Of a stretch of DNA of 64,000 bases, positions 18,601 through 25,582 are shown in pieces. The notes under the pieces are model-generated. The model made no database searches. It was not told where the DNA came from and worked only from the letters and a program-made list of their open reading frames with translations. Location: positions 62,001 to 126,000 of the forward strand of contig NZ_QAYE01000002.1 in the NCBI RefSeq assembly GCF_003053745.1. The letters are read 5' to 3'. Source of the DNA: Sphingomonas faeni (GTDB lineage: Bacteria > Pseudomonadota > Alphaproteobacteria > Sphingomonadales > Sphingomonadaceae). The stretch's first letter is position 1; every line of letters begins with the position of its first letter. The position numbers were made by a program, and so were the translations under genes.

Positions 18601-19077
18601 GGTATCGTTGAAAACGGTGAAGGCGGGGTTCGAATAATTGCCCGGCAGGAACGCGGTGTCGTTGACGTCGTAGATGGTGTCGATCGCCTGCGGATTGCCG
18701 ATCGCCGCCTTGGGCACCTTGAACTCGACGGTGGTGCGATCCGCCGACCAAGCCGCCTGCAAACCGCTGGCCACGAGGGTCTGCCCGGCTGCACCGCTGT
18801 ACAGCGACACCGTACCGTCGGCGGCAAAGTTGACGTTATACTCGGCGCCACCGGCAAACCCGAAAACCTGGTATCCAGTCGTCGCGTTACGATCGGTGTT
18901 AAGCCACGCGGTGGTGTTCGCACCGATCGCGGTGGGGGCCGTGATCGCGAAGGCGAAGTCCGCGCCATCGCTGCGGGCATAGATCGCATAGCCGGTGCCC
19001 AGACCACGATCGATGCGATCAGCCGCGGTCCAGTCATTCAGCATGCCATCGAGCATCACCGGTGTTGCGTTCGTCAT
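15682..19077 (-). CDS. Secreted RTX protein with PelA-type polysaccharide deacetylase domain
   Basis: 1131 aa, first gene of the pel operon, with GGGGA seven bases before the ATG and no Sec signal. Order of parts: a CBM9/DOMON-like beta-domain (about 1-165, starting MLDGMLNDW); a Rossmann-like region (about 180-385: FDILTEGDLTSLATLAKYD, GIGLVAAGEFMTNGADNT), as in the middle of PelA; a CE18-like deacetylase (about 395-680) with metal-site residues D407/D409 (RVDMDQ), H483 and H487 (THSYTHP), and PWHDYG; a beta-domain; a cadherin-like repeat (about 836-932); RTX nonapeptides (about 956-1016: GNDTLIGGDGRDILNGGDG); and a serralysin-type C-terminal export region ending LTANDFFM. The RTX and C-terminal features predict calcium-dependent type I secretion, presumably by the 1438-6168 exporter. 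Confidence 0.9.
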   Translation of the reverse strand: MTNATPVMLDGMLNDWTAADRIDRGLGTGYAIYARSDGADFAFAITAPTAIGANTTAWLNTDRNATTGYQVFGFAGGAEYNVNFAADGTVSLYSGAAGQTLVASGLQAAWSADRTTVEFKVPKAAIGNPQAIDTIYDVNDTAFLPGNYSNPAFTVFNDTGIVADASHRIAIVWSDSTANAYFSKTAYSQLFMAAQSQAMQAGVPFDILTEGDLTSLATLAKYDTIVFPSFRNVEAGKADLIAQTLEQATKQFGIGLVAAGEFMTNGADNTALAGDSYSRMKLLFDATRVTGGFPADVTVKASDASHLVLDGYSDGQVIRQYTGVGWNAFTSVSGTGTTIATETINGQTYSAAIATQTGGRNVLFSSEAVMADDNLLQKAIDYSVHGDGLSVGLQMTRQSGLFASRVDMDQSKQIDEVNPAGTAPGIYNKLLPILTEWKTNYNFVGSYYVNIGNDPANGQATDWAVSLPVYKALLDAGNEIGTHSYTHPMDTNLLTDAQIAFEFGQSRTELEKQLSAYLGKTVTVGGAAVPGAPEQIATSQEILKYVTYLSGGYSGVGAGYPNAIGYMTPQNAADDKVYLAPNTSFDFSLIEFQKKTVAEASAIWAKELGALTAGADAPVIVWPWHDYGPTMWAADGATSLYTKQMFTTFVAQAAAAGVEFVTLADLAGRVSAFQNTTISSTVVGNTITATVGATTGNFSLDVDGQSNGQVIKNVANWYAYDADTVFLPKAGGTYAITMGAVADDVTHITALPMRATLTTLSGDGRDLTFTVEGEGKVTVDLKAPGTDWTTVSGGTIASQIGEILTIDLGAIGVHDVKIGQQANVDPVLTSFGGGTTGALSIAENGTALTTITATDANIVWGDSIKYSIGSGGDGANFSIDATTGVLKFVTAPDFEAPTDANRDNIYGVTVVATDARGAIDTQTLTIGVTDVVGITKTGTIFADTINGTSEQDVLDGSWGNDVLNGLGGNDRLIGGMGHDTLNGGAGNDTLIGGDGRDILNGGDGNDILIGGDDMDTLTGGAGADIFRFEVKGDSLTSSARDVITDFTVGQDKIDLSMIDANTSLFARGDQAFSFIGTTGKFTAPGQLRYSYQMIGGKEFTVVEGNTDSGSAADFSIALTGHHVLTANDFFM

Positions 19078-19739
19078 CGTTCGTCCCCGTTTCAGCCACG
19101 GGCTTCACGAGAGCGGCAAGGCTGCCCGTCACGAAGCTCGAGCGCCGCTTAGCGAATACATTCCGTCTTTCGAACAGCTTAGATGCTCGGCTAGGGCGGA
19201 ACTGTCTCACCGTGGTACGGGGATGCTCGTCTCACCGGCGTGCTGGCGCCAGATAGGCAGGAGGGCGATGACAGCGGACTGTTGGGCGATCCAGGTAAAT
19301 CCTTACCCCCTGCCATAGGCCTTTCGTGTAAAGCAGTCGAATGCCGAACGCGCTGGCAGCAGCAGTTGAGTCCCACCTCTTGTCTTTCAAAGGCCATTTG
19401 TCGACGTGTGAAACCGAAATGAAGGGGCTGTCCGGGTTTTGGTAGGCGAGAAATCATGGCTGCACGTCCGGAGCTGGGGGGCGCCAGCATTTTTGAGCGT
19501 TTCGGTACCAAAGTACGCTGGTACCATCGACTAATAATCCTTCCGCCCTCATCTGATCGTCAATGCACGGCTCTTCGACCGTACTTAGATTGAGATAGTG
19601 GTCGATTACGAAGGGCGGGTGGACGCGCATGCTTGATCCCAAACCGCTCTCTTGCCGAACACGCCAACGTTGTCCCGGCTTGACGAACCGACCGCATAAC
19701 GTGCGAGAGCTTGCGATTGGTCCGCCTTTGCCGGCTACT
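19078..19739. other. Region upstream of the pel operon
   Basis: 662 bases between the RTX gene start and the end of the STN gene, expected to hold the pel promoter. No clear -35/-10 pair was found. A 7-bp perfect inverted repeat GGTACCA/TGGTACC with an eight-base spacer lies at 19504-19525. A minus-strand frame from 19630 to 19454 (58 codons) has plausible composition but no recognisable family and is not called as a gene. Confidence 0.5.
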
Positions 19740-20414
19740 TCATCGGCGAGGCAGGCGGATGACCTGGAATCCGCCCTTGATGGAACGCATCTGGAGACCT
19801 GTTCCGTTGAGCATCGCCTGCAAGGCGGCTGTCGGGGTCATCGTGCCTACCACTGGTTGCGACCGCTTACCGCGCGCGAGGTCGGTACCGGAAATCGGGC
19901 AGCGGGTCGTCAAGCGCAGTTGCTCAAGGGAGCGGTCAAGCCGATCCCCTGGAATGGCGATTGCGACCGGTTCATTCTGGCAATCGTAGCGGAAGTCTCC
20001 GGCCTGGCCCTTGCTGTCCGCTGCTACCAACCCATCGTTTCCATAGCTACGCGCGACGCCGCGACGATCAAGCTCGATGTCGATTGCGCCGAGGGTGCGA
20101 TTATACGAGGCCAACTCGGCAGCGCTCACGAAATCCTGTTGGCGGGAAAGGCGGTTCAAGCTCGCCTGGGTCTGTCCCACCTGCCTCCGAAGCGTGGCAG
20201 CGCGAGCGCTTGTGATCGCGCCACCACGCTGAGCCTCCGTAATCCGCTCCCCCGTGGTCCCAATACGCGCGCGCAGGTCAGCGGACGCACGGGCGTTCGA
20301 CGCCCGCTGCGCTTGTGTCCCGTGCTGCTGTGCCGACACAGCAAAGGTAGGTGTGGTTACGACTGCCAGGCCAAAGGTGACGGCAAGCAGGGTTCGCGAG
20401 AACGACGTCGGCAT
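19740..20414 (-). CDS. Exported STN-domain protein (secretin/TonB short N-terminal domain)
   Basis: 224 aa. A signal peptide (TLLAVTFGLAVVTTPTFAVSA, cleaved near residue 30) is followed by an Arg/Ala-rich helical segment (about 40-125: RIGTTGERITEAQRGGAITS) and a C-terminal STN domain (about 150-224): DCQNEPVAIAIPGDRLDRSL, TPTAALQAMLNGTGLQMRS, FQVIRLP. STN domains occur in FecA-type receptors and secretins and act in periplasmic signalling. Here the domain is free-standing, with no sigma/anti-sigma pair nearby, so its partner is unknown. The start is chosen at the ATG just before the signal peptide; the open frame runs further upstream but with non-protein-like sequence. Confidence 0.78.
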   Translation of the reverse strand: MPTSFSRTLLAVTFGLAVVTTPTFAVSAQQHGTQAQRASNARASADLRARIGTTGERITEAQRGGAITSARAATLRRQVGQTQASLNRLSRQQDFVSAAELASYNRTLGAIDIELDRRGVARSYGNDGLVAADSKGQAGDFRYDCQNEPVAIAIPGDRLDRSLEQLRLTTRCPISGTDLARGKRSQPVVGTMTPTAALQAMLNGTGLQMRSIKGGFQVIRLPRR

Positions 20415-20589
20415 TGATGTGCTCCAGATGCGCGCGGATGATCCGAGCGCGAGGCGCCTATACGCAGGCCAAATTGAATGGTTGCTGCACTTCCGCACCA
20501 TCAAGCTTGACTGAGGTTAGAACGTAATTGTCTTGAGACAGCGTCGACCGGATGTCATGTCGTCGTTTGCAGGAAAGTTGGCGAGGCGC

Positions 20590-23500
20590 TCAAGCAACGG
20601 CGGGTGTGGCGGCCTGGCGATTTTCATTTGCTGGCGGCCTAATCCGGAACCACAGCGCGTAGAGCGCAGGCAGGAACACCAGCGTCAGCACCGTTCCGCC
20701 GAGTGTCCCGCCGATCAGCGTCACCGCCATCGATCCCCAGAACACCGAGCTGATCAGCGGTACAAACGCGAGCACCGCCGCGAGCGCCGTGAGGATCACC
20801 GGACGCGACCGTTGCACCGTCGCTTCGACCACCGCATCATACGGATCCATTCCCTCCTTCTCATGGTCGTGGATCTGGCCGATCAGAATCAGCGTATTGC
20901 GCATGAGGATACCTGCGAGCGCGATCAGCCCAAGGATGGCGTTGAAGCCGAATGGCTGTCCGGTCACCAGCAGCGTCGGCACGACGCCGACCAGTCCCAG
21001 CGGCGCCGTCAGTAGCACGATCGCCATCGCCGACAGGCTGCGAACCTGCAGGATGATGACGATCATCATCAGCACGATCATGATCGGAAAGATCGGAGCG
21101 AGCGCCGCATTGGCCTTGCCGGCCTCCTCGATCGAGCCGGCCATGTCGATATGATAGCCGGGCGGCAGTTTCGCGATCAACGGCTGGAGCTTTTCGAGCA
21201 TCGCGGTCGAGACGTCGGGTGGCTGGAGGCCGTCCGCGATGTCGCCGCGCACGGTGATCGTCGGCACCCGGTCGCGGCGCTGAAGGATCGGGTCCTCCAT
21301 CCGGACCTCGATCCTGCCGATCTGACTGACCGGAACACGCTGTCCAGCGCTGCCAGTCAGGGTGTAATCGCCGATCCGAGCGGGATCGAGCCGGTCGGTG
21401 CCGGCCGAGCGGGCCACCACATCGACAGTACGGATGTCCTCGCGCGCCTGGCTGACGACAGCGCCGCTGAGCAGGAACTGCAATTGGTCGGCGACGTCGC
21501 CCGACGTCAGGCCCAGCGCCCGTAGCCGGTCCTGATCCAGCACGAAGTGCAGCGCCGGCGCGCGGTCACCCCAGTCCGCGTTGACGGTTCGCATCGACGG
21601 ATCGGCTTGGAGAACCGCCTGCGCCTGGGCCGCGATCCTGCGGACGGTGGCAAGGTCTGGCCCGCTGACACGGAAGGCAACCGGGAAGGGCGAATAGGGC
21701 CCAAACGTCAGCTTGGTCGCGCGGATGCGCGCCTGTGGGGCAAGCCCGTCCACGGCCGCCTGACGCAGCTTGATGCTGAGCGTATCGCGCGCCTCCTCGT
21801 CGGGCGTGAGGACGATGATCTTGGCAAAGGACGGGTCCGGCAGTTCCGGCGACAGCGACAGGAAGAAGCGCGGCGCGCCTTGCCCGACATAGCCAGTGAC
21901 GATCGTCGCCTCGGGCTGCTTGCGCAGCCACGCCTCGACCTGCTTTGCCGCGGCTGCAGTCTGCGCGATCGCGGTGCCCTTGGGCATCTGGACTTCGACC
22001 AATACCTCGGGTCGGTCGGACGCGGGAAAGAACTGCTTCTTGACCAGCGCCATGCCCGCGCCGGCGATCAGGAATGCCGCCAGTGTCGCCAGCGTGACCA
22101 GCAGCTTGCGACGCACCGCCCAGGCGATCACGCCGCGTACCTTCTGGTAGCGCGGGGTCTGGTAGATCGCGGCATGCCCGCCCTCGACCGGCTTGATGTT
22201 CGGCAGCAGCTTGACGCCCATATACGGCGTAAAGATCACCGCGACGAACCACGATGCGATCAGCGCGAAACCGACGACCCAGAAGATGTTGCCGGCATAT
22301 TCACCCGCGGTCGATTGCGCGAAGCCTACCGGCATCAAGCCGATCACCGTCACCAGCGTCCCGGCGAGCATCGGCGCGGCGGTATGGCTCCATGCGTAGG
22401 CGGAGGCACGGATACGGTCGTACCCCTCCTCCATCTTCACCACCATCATCTCGATCGCGATGATCGCATCGTCGACCAAGAGCCCGAGCGCGAGGATCAG
22501 CGCGCCGAGCGTGATGCGGTCGAGCGCGCGCCCGGTCGCCCACATCACGACCAGCACGACCGCCAGCGTAAGCGGCACGGCTGCTGCGACGACGATGCCG
22601 ACGCGCCAGCCAAGACTTATCAGGCTGACGATCATGACGATCGCCAGCGCTTCCAGGAACGTGTGCATGAACTGATCGACGGATTCGGCGATGTTGACCG
22701 ACTGATCGGTGACCGGCGTCAGCGACATGCCGAGCGGCAGTTCTGCACCGATCTTTGCCACCTCCTCCTTCAGCGATTTGCCGAGATCAAGACCGTTCCA
22801 GCGCTCGCGCATTACGACGCCGAGCAGCAGCGCCGGTTCGCCCTGGCTGCGGACCAGGAAGGTGGCGGGATCTTCGTAACCGCGCTCGACGGTCGCGATC
22901 TCGGACAAACGCAGCGTGTTGCCTCGCGTGACGATCGGCAGGTCTCGGATCTTGGACAGATCGTCGAACGCGCCGTCGAGCCGGACGACGATCTGCTGCC
23001 CCTTGCTCTCGATTGCGCCGGCCGGCGTTATAAGGTTCTGCTTGGCGAGCGCGGCGAAGATATCGCGCGGCGAGACGCCGAGCGTCGCCAGCCGTTCCTC
23101 GGCGAACTGGACGTACATGCGTTCCGGTCGTTCACCGACGATGTTGATCTTGTTGACGCCGGGAACGTGGAGCAGGCGCTGGCGTAGTTGCTCGGCCTCG
23201 CGTGCGAGCAACCGTTGCGGCTCTCCTTTCGCCTTTAGCGCGTAAAGCGCGAAGGTGACGTCGGCATATTCGTCGTTGACGAAGGGGCCGACGACGCCCC
23301 GTGGCAGACTGGATGCCTCGTCCGACATCTTCTTGCGGGCTTGGTAGAACTCATCGGCGACCGCGGCGGGCGGGGTGGTATCGCGCAGCGTCAGCGTGGT
23401 GAAGGCAAGACCGGGGCGAGTGAACGTCTCGCTGCGGTCATACCAGCGCAGTTCCTGCAGGCGCTTTTCCAGCGGCTCCGCGACCTGATCCTGCATTTCC

Positions 23501-23712
23501 TGCGCGGTCGCGCCGGGCCAGGCGGTTACGACGGTCATTACCTTGATCGTGAAGCTGGGGTCCTCCGCGCGGCCTAGTTTCGAGAAAGCCACTGCACCGG
23601 CGAGGATGATCGCGATCAGGAAGAACAGCGTCACCGATCGTTCGCGCACCGCGAGCGCCGACAGGTTGAAGCGTCCAGGCGCATCCCTCGGATCGTCAGC
23701 CCGTCCGCTCAT
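20590..23712 (-). CDS. RND multidrug efflux permease (HAE1/AcrB-like)
   Basis: 1040 aa inner-membrane proton-driven pump. Typical RND layout: first helix (VTLFFLIAIILAGAVAF), porter motif DPSFTIKVMTVVTAWPGA, a membrane cluster with LGALILALGLLVDDAIIAIE (TM4 motif with two Asp), a second periplasmic loop, and a final cluster including FGFNAILGLIALAGILMRN. The ATG at 23712 overlaps the adaptor stop (ATGA). It works with the adaptor upstream and probably the OMF encoded divergently at 25583. The VDD motif in TM4 fits drug-type rather than metal-type pumps. Substrates are not predictable. Confidence 0.93.
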   Translation of the reverse strand: MSGRADDPRDAPGRFNLSALAVRERSVTLFFLIAIILAGAVAFSKLGRAEDPSFTIKVMTVVTAWPGATAQEMQDQVAEPLEKRLQELRWYDRSETFTRPGLAFTTLTLRDTTPPAAVADEFYQARKKMSDEASSLPRGVVGPFVNDEYADVTFALYALKAKGEPQRLLAREAEQLRQRLLHVPGVNKINIVGERPERMYVQFAEERLATLGVSPRDIFAALAKQNLITPAGAIESKGQQIVVRLDGAFDDLSKIRDLPIVTRGNTLRLSEIATVERGYEDPATFLVRSQGEPALLLGVVMRERWNGLDLGKSLKEEVAKIGAELPLGMSLTPVTDQSVNIAESVDQFMHTFLEALAIVMIVSLISLGWRVGIVVAAAVPLTLAVVLVVMWATGRALDRITLGALILALGLLVDDAIIAIEMMVVKMEEGYDRIRASAYAWSHTAAPMLAGTLVTVIGLMPVGFAQSTAGEYAGNIFWVVGFALIASWFVAVIFTPYMGVKLLPNIKPVEGGHAAIYQTPRYQKVRGVIAWAVRRKLLVTLATLAAFLIAGAGMALVKKQFFPASDRPEVLVEVQMPKGTAIAQTAAAAKQVEAWLRKQPEATIVTGYVGQGAPRFFLSLSPELPDPSFAKIIVLTPDEEARDTLSIKLRQAAVDGLAPQARIRATKLTFGPYSPFPVAFRVSGPDLATVRRIAAQAQAVLQADPSMRTVNADWGDRAPALHFVLDQDRLRALGLTSGDVADQLQFLLSGAVVSQAREDIRTVDVVARSAGTDRLDPARIGDYTLTGSAGQRVPVSQIGRIEVRMEDPILQRRDRVPTITVRGDIADGLQPPDVSTAMLEKLQPLIAKLPPGYHIDMAGSIEEAGKANAALAPIFPIMIVLMMIVIILQVRSLSAMAIVLLTAPLGLVGVVPTLLVTGQPFGFNAILGLIALAGILMRNTLILIGQIHDHEKEGMDPYDAVVEATVQRSRPVILTALAAVLAFVPLISSVFWGSMAVTLIGGTLGGTVLTLVFLPALYALWFRIRPPANENRQAATPAVA

Positions 23713-24797
23713 CGCGCCGCACCCGGTGCCGGGGCGATCCGCACCTGTTGCCCCTGATGCAGCATGTGCGCGCCCATCGCGACGAAACGCTGCCCCGTCT
23801 CCAAGCCGCCCGTGATCGTCGCGCTTTCCTCGCCGACGGCCGAAACCCGGACCGGTTGCCAGGCGACGGTCGGCGTCGTGCCTTCGCGAACGACCCACAC
23901 CCCCGGTCCGCGTCCGGTGTCGCGCAACGCACCCAAGGGTATCTCGGTGCTTGCGGTGCTGCCCGGCAGCGCGAGTGCGATTGTGACCGTTGAGCCCAAT
24001 GGCGCACGTGAGGCCGCGCCGCCCAGCACATAACGCGCCTCGAACGTCCGCGACGCCGGATCGGCGGAATCCGCCAACTGGCGCAGCGTGGCGCTACCGG
24101 TGCTGCCGTCGAACGTCCTTGCGCGCGCGACGGAGTTGAGCGGCGGGCGTAGCGTTTCCGGTAATTGCACCAACGCTTCGCGCGGACCGGACCGCGCCAC
24201 CCGTACGACGATCTGTCCGGCGGTGACGACCTGCCCCGGTTCGGCGAGCGTTTCCACCACGGTGCCGTCGGCATCGGCCAGCAGCGTCGCGTAGGCGGTT
24301 TCGTTGCGCGCGACCCGTGCCCGAGCCTGTGCGGCGGACAATTGCGCACGTGCGGAGTCCGCGGCAGCTTTCGCCTGGTCATAGGCGGAGGCAGACACCG
24401 CGCCAGCGCCAACCAGATCGCGGAAGCGCCGCTCATCGGCAGCCGTCTGCACCGCGTGTGCACGAGCGGCGTCGACGGTGCCAAACGCGGCACGTGTGGC
24501 CAGCGCCAGATCTGCACCATCGAGACGCATCAGCGGTTGGCCGCAGCGCACGACCTGCCCAGCGTTCACCAGTCGCTCGACGACCTTGCCGCCCACCCGG
24601 AAGCCGAGGTCGCTTTGCACGCGTGCCGCGACGATCCCCGTGAACTCGCGGGTGGCGTCGTTTGCTTTGATCGGCGTCGCCACGCGTACCAGGGGTGGTT
24701 GGGTACGGGGGTCGGGCTTTGCATCGCCGCAGCCGGAGAGCGTCCCGCCAAGCAGGACCGGGATGGCGATGGCATAGCAACGAAAGCGGTTCGACAC
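23709..24797 (-). CDS. RND efflux periplasmic adaptor lipoprotein
   Basis: 362 aa membrane-fusion protein. The GTG start has a perfect AGGAGG eight bases upstream. The N-terminus is a lipoprotein signal with lipobox LSGC at residues 20-23. It continues with the lipoyl half-motif (FRVGGKVVERLVNAGQVV), an alpha-helical hairpin, the second half (ADGTVVETLAEPGQVVTAGQ) and a beta-barrel/proximal domain (ATITGGLETGQRFVAMGAHM). It is translationally coupled to the RND gene (ATGA). A TTGACA -35 box just upstream overlaps a palindrome, suggesting repression by the adjacent TetR. Confidence 0.92.
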   Translation of the reverse strand: MSNRFRCYAIAIPVLLGGTLSGCGDAKPDPRTQPPLVRVATPIKANDATREFTGIVAARVQSDLGFRVGGKVVERLVNAGQVVRCGQPLMRLDGADLALATRAAFGTVDAARAHAVQTAADERRFRDLVGAGAVSASAYDQAKAAADSARAQLSAAQARARVARNETAYATLLADADGTVVETLAEPGQVVTAGQIVVRVARSGPREALVQLPETLRPPLNSVARARTFDGSTGSATLRQLADSADPASRTFEARYVLGGAASRAPLGSTVTIALALPGSTASTEIPLGALRDTGRGPGVWVVREGTTPTVAWQPVRVSAVGEESATITGGLETGQRFVAMGAHMLHQGQQVRIAPAPGAAR

Positions 24798-24836
24798 GCG
24801 ACGGTCCTCCTGAAAACAGGACGACGAATGCTATCG

Positions 24837-24855
24837 AGTTACCAATATGTCAACT
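24837..24855. promoter_or_regulatory. Candidate TetR operator over the efflux adaptor promoter
   Basis: AGTTACCAATATGTCAACT is an imperfect palindrome (AGTTnnCAnnnTGnnAACT on either strand). On the minus strand it contains TTGACA (24853-24848), a good -35 for the adaptor gene. The decamer ATTGGTAACT recurs as ATTGGTCACT at the 25525 site. Confidence 0.45.
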
Positions 24856-24880
24856 AGTCACAAACTCGCAGTGCTGCTGC

Positions 24881-25498
24881 CTACGGCGCAAGGCTGCGAA
24901 GAATGAGGCTCGTGACCTCGTTCTGTGCCTCCGGCAAAAGGTCCAGATTGCGTTCCAGGTGAAGCGGATCGATGAAGGGCATCATCGCGTAGAAGATTGC
25001 GCGGCAGGTTTCGTCCAACGGCGTCTTGCGCTCGAATTCCCCGTTCTCGCGACCTTCACGGACGAGGTCCTCGACGATCGACCTGAGCGTCGCCGAATAG
25101 TATTTGGCGGAGTTCCACTGCTCGAGTGCAGAGAGCGCCGCGACTTCATAAATCTTCCGATCATCGAAGAACAAAGCGACGCTGAGTGCCGTCACGCTAC
25201 GAAACATCCGGCGAAACCGGTCTGTTGCACTGCCGCCCTCGTCCATTGCCACCCGGGCTTCGGTAATGATCCGGTCCAGGCGATCTTTGCAAATCGCCTC
25301 GCCGATCGCCTGTTTCGATTCGAAAAAACGATAGATGTATGCCTTCGAGAACCCGATCCCCCGGGCAAGATCGGCGACGGTCGTCTTCTGGTACCCATAG
25401 CGCGCAAAACATTCGTTGGCCGCGTCGATGATCTGATCGCGCACCGCATGTTCGGCGGGACCGCGCGCTAGCGTTTCGGAAGTAGGTGCCTGGCTCAT
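24881..25498 (-). CDS. TetR-family repressor of the efflux genes
   Basis: 205 aa. The N-terminal helix-turn-helix (about residues 18-65) reads DQIIDAANECFARYGYQKTT, then VADLARGIGFSKAYIYRFFE, typical TetR. The C-terminal ligand domain (FRSVTALSVALFFDDRKIYE) is not diagnostic. It is divergent from the outer-membrane factor gene and 83 bases upstream of the adaptor gene, so local control of both is the obvious role. The ATG at 25498 is chosen because it leaves a short arm before the HTH; a longer frame upstream would run into the divergent promoter. Confidence 0.9.
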   Translation of the reverse strand: MSQAPTSETLARGPAEHAVRDQIIDAANECFARYGYQKTTVADLARGIGFSKAYIYRFFESKQAIGEAICKDRLDRIITEARVAMDEGGSATDRFRRMFRSVTALSVALFFDDRKIYEVAALSALEQWNSAKYYSATLRSIVEDLVREGRENGEFERKTPLDETCRAIFYAMMPFIDPLHLERNLDLLPEAQNEVTSLILRSLAP

Positions 25499-25524
25499 CA
25501 CTCCAGATAATCGGATACGGACGT

Positions 25525-25544
25525 ATTGACAATAAGTGACCAAT
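25525..25544. promoter_or_regulatory. Candidate TetR operator / -35 region for the outer-membrane factor gene
   Basis: ATTGACAATAAGTGACCAAT has ATTG/CAAT ends and includes TTGACA (25526-25531), a consensus -35 for the + strand gene. On the other strand it shares ATTGGTnACT with the site at 24837-24855, consistent with one repressor binding both. Confidence 0.4.
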
Positions 25545-25582
25545 GCGGCCATCGGTAACAGCGTTAGTCGGGGTAGGATTTG

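Noticed and set aside
19191..19511. 106-aa minus-strand frame upstream of the pel operon
   Set aside because: Composition (Ser/Pro/Arg-rich, low aliphatic) is not protein-like, and there is no ribosome site.
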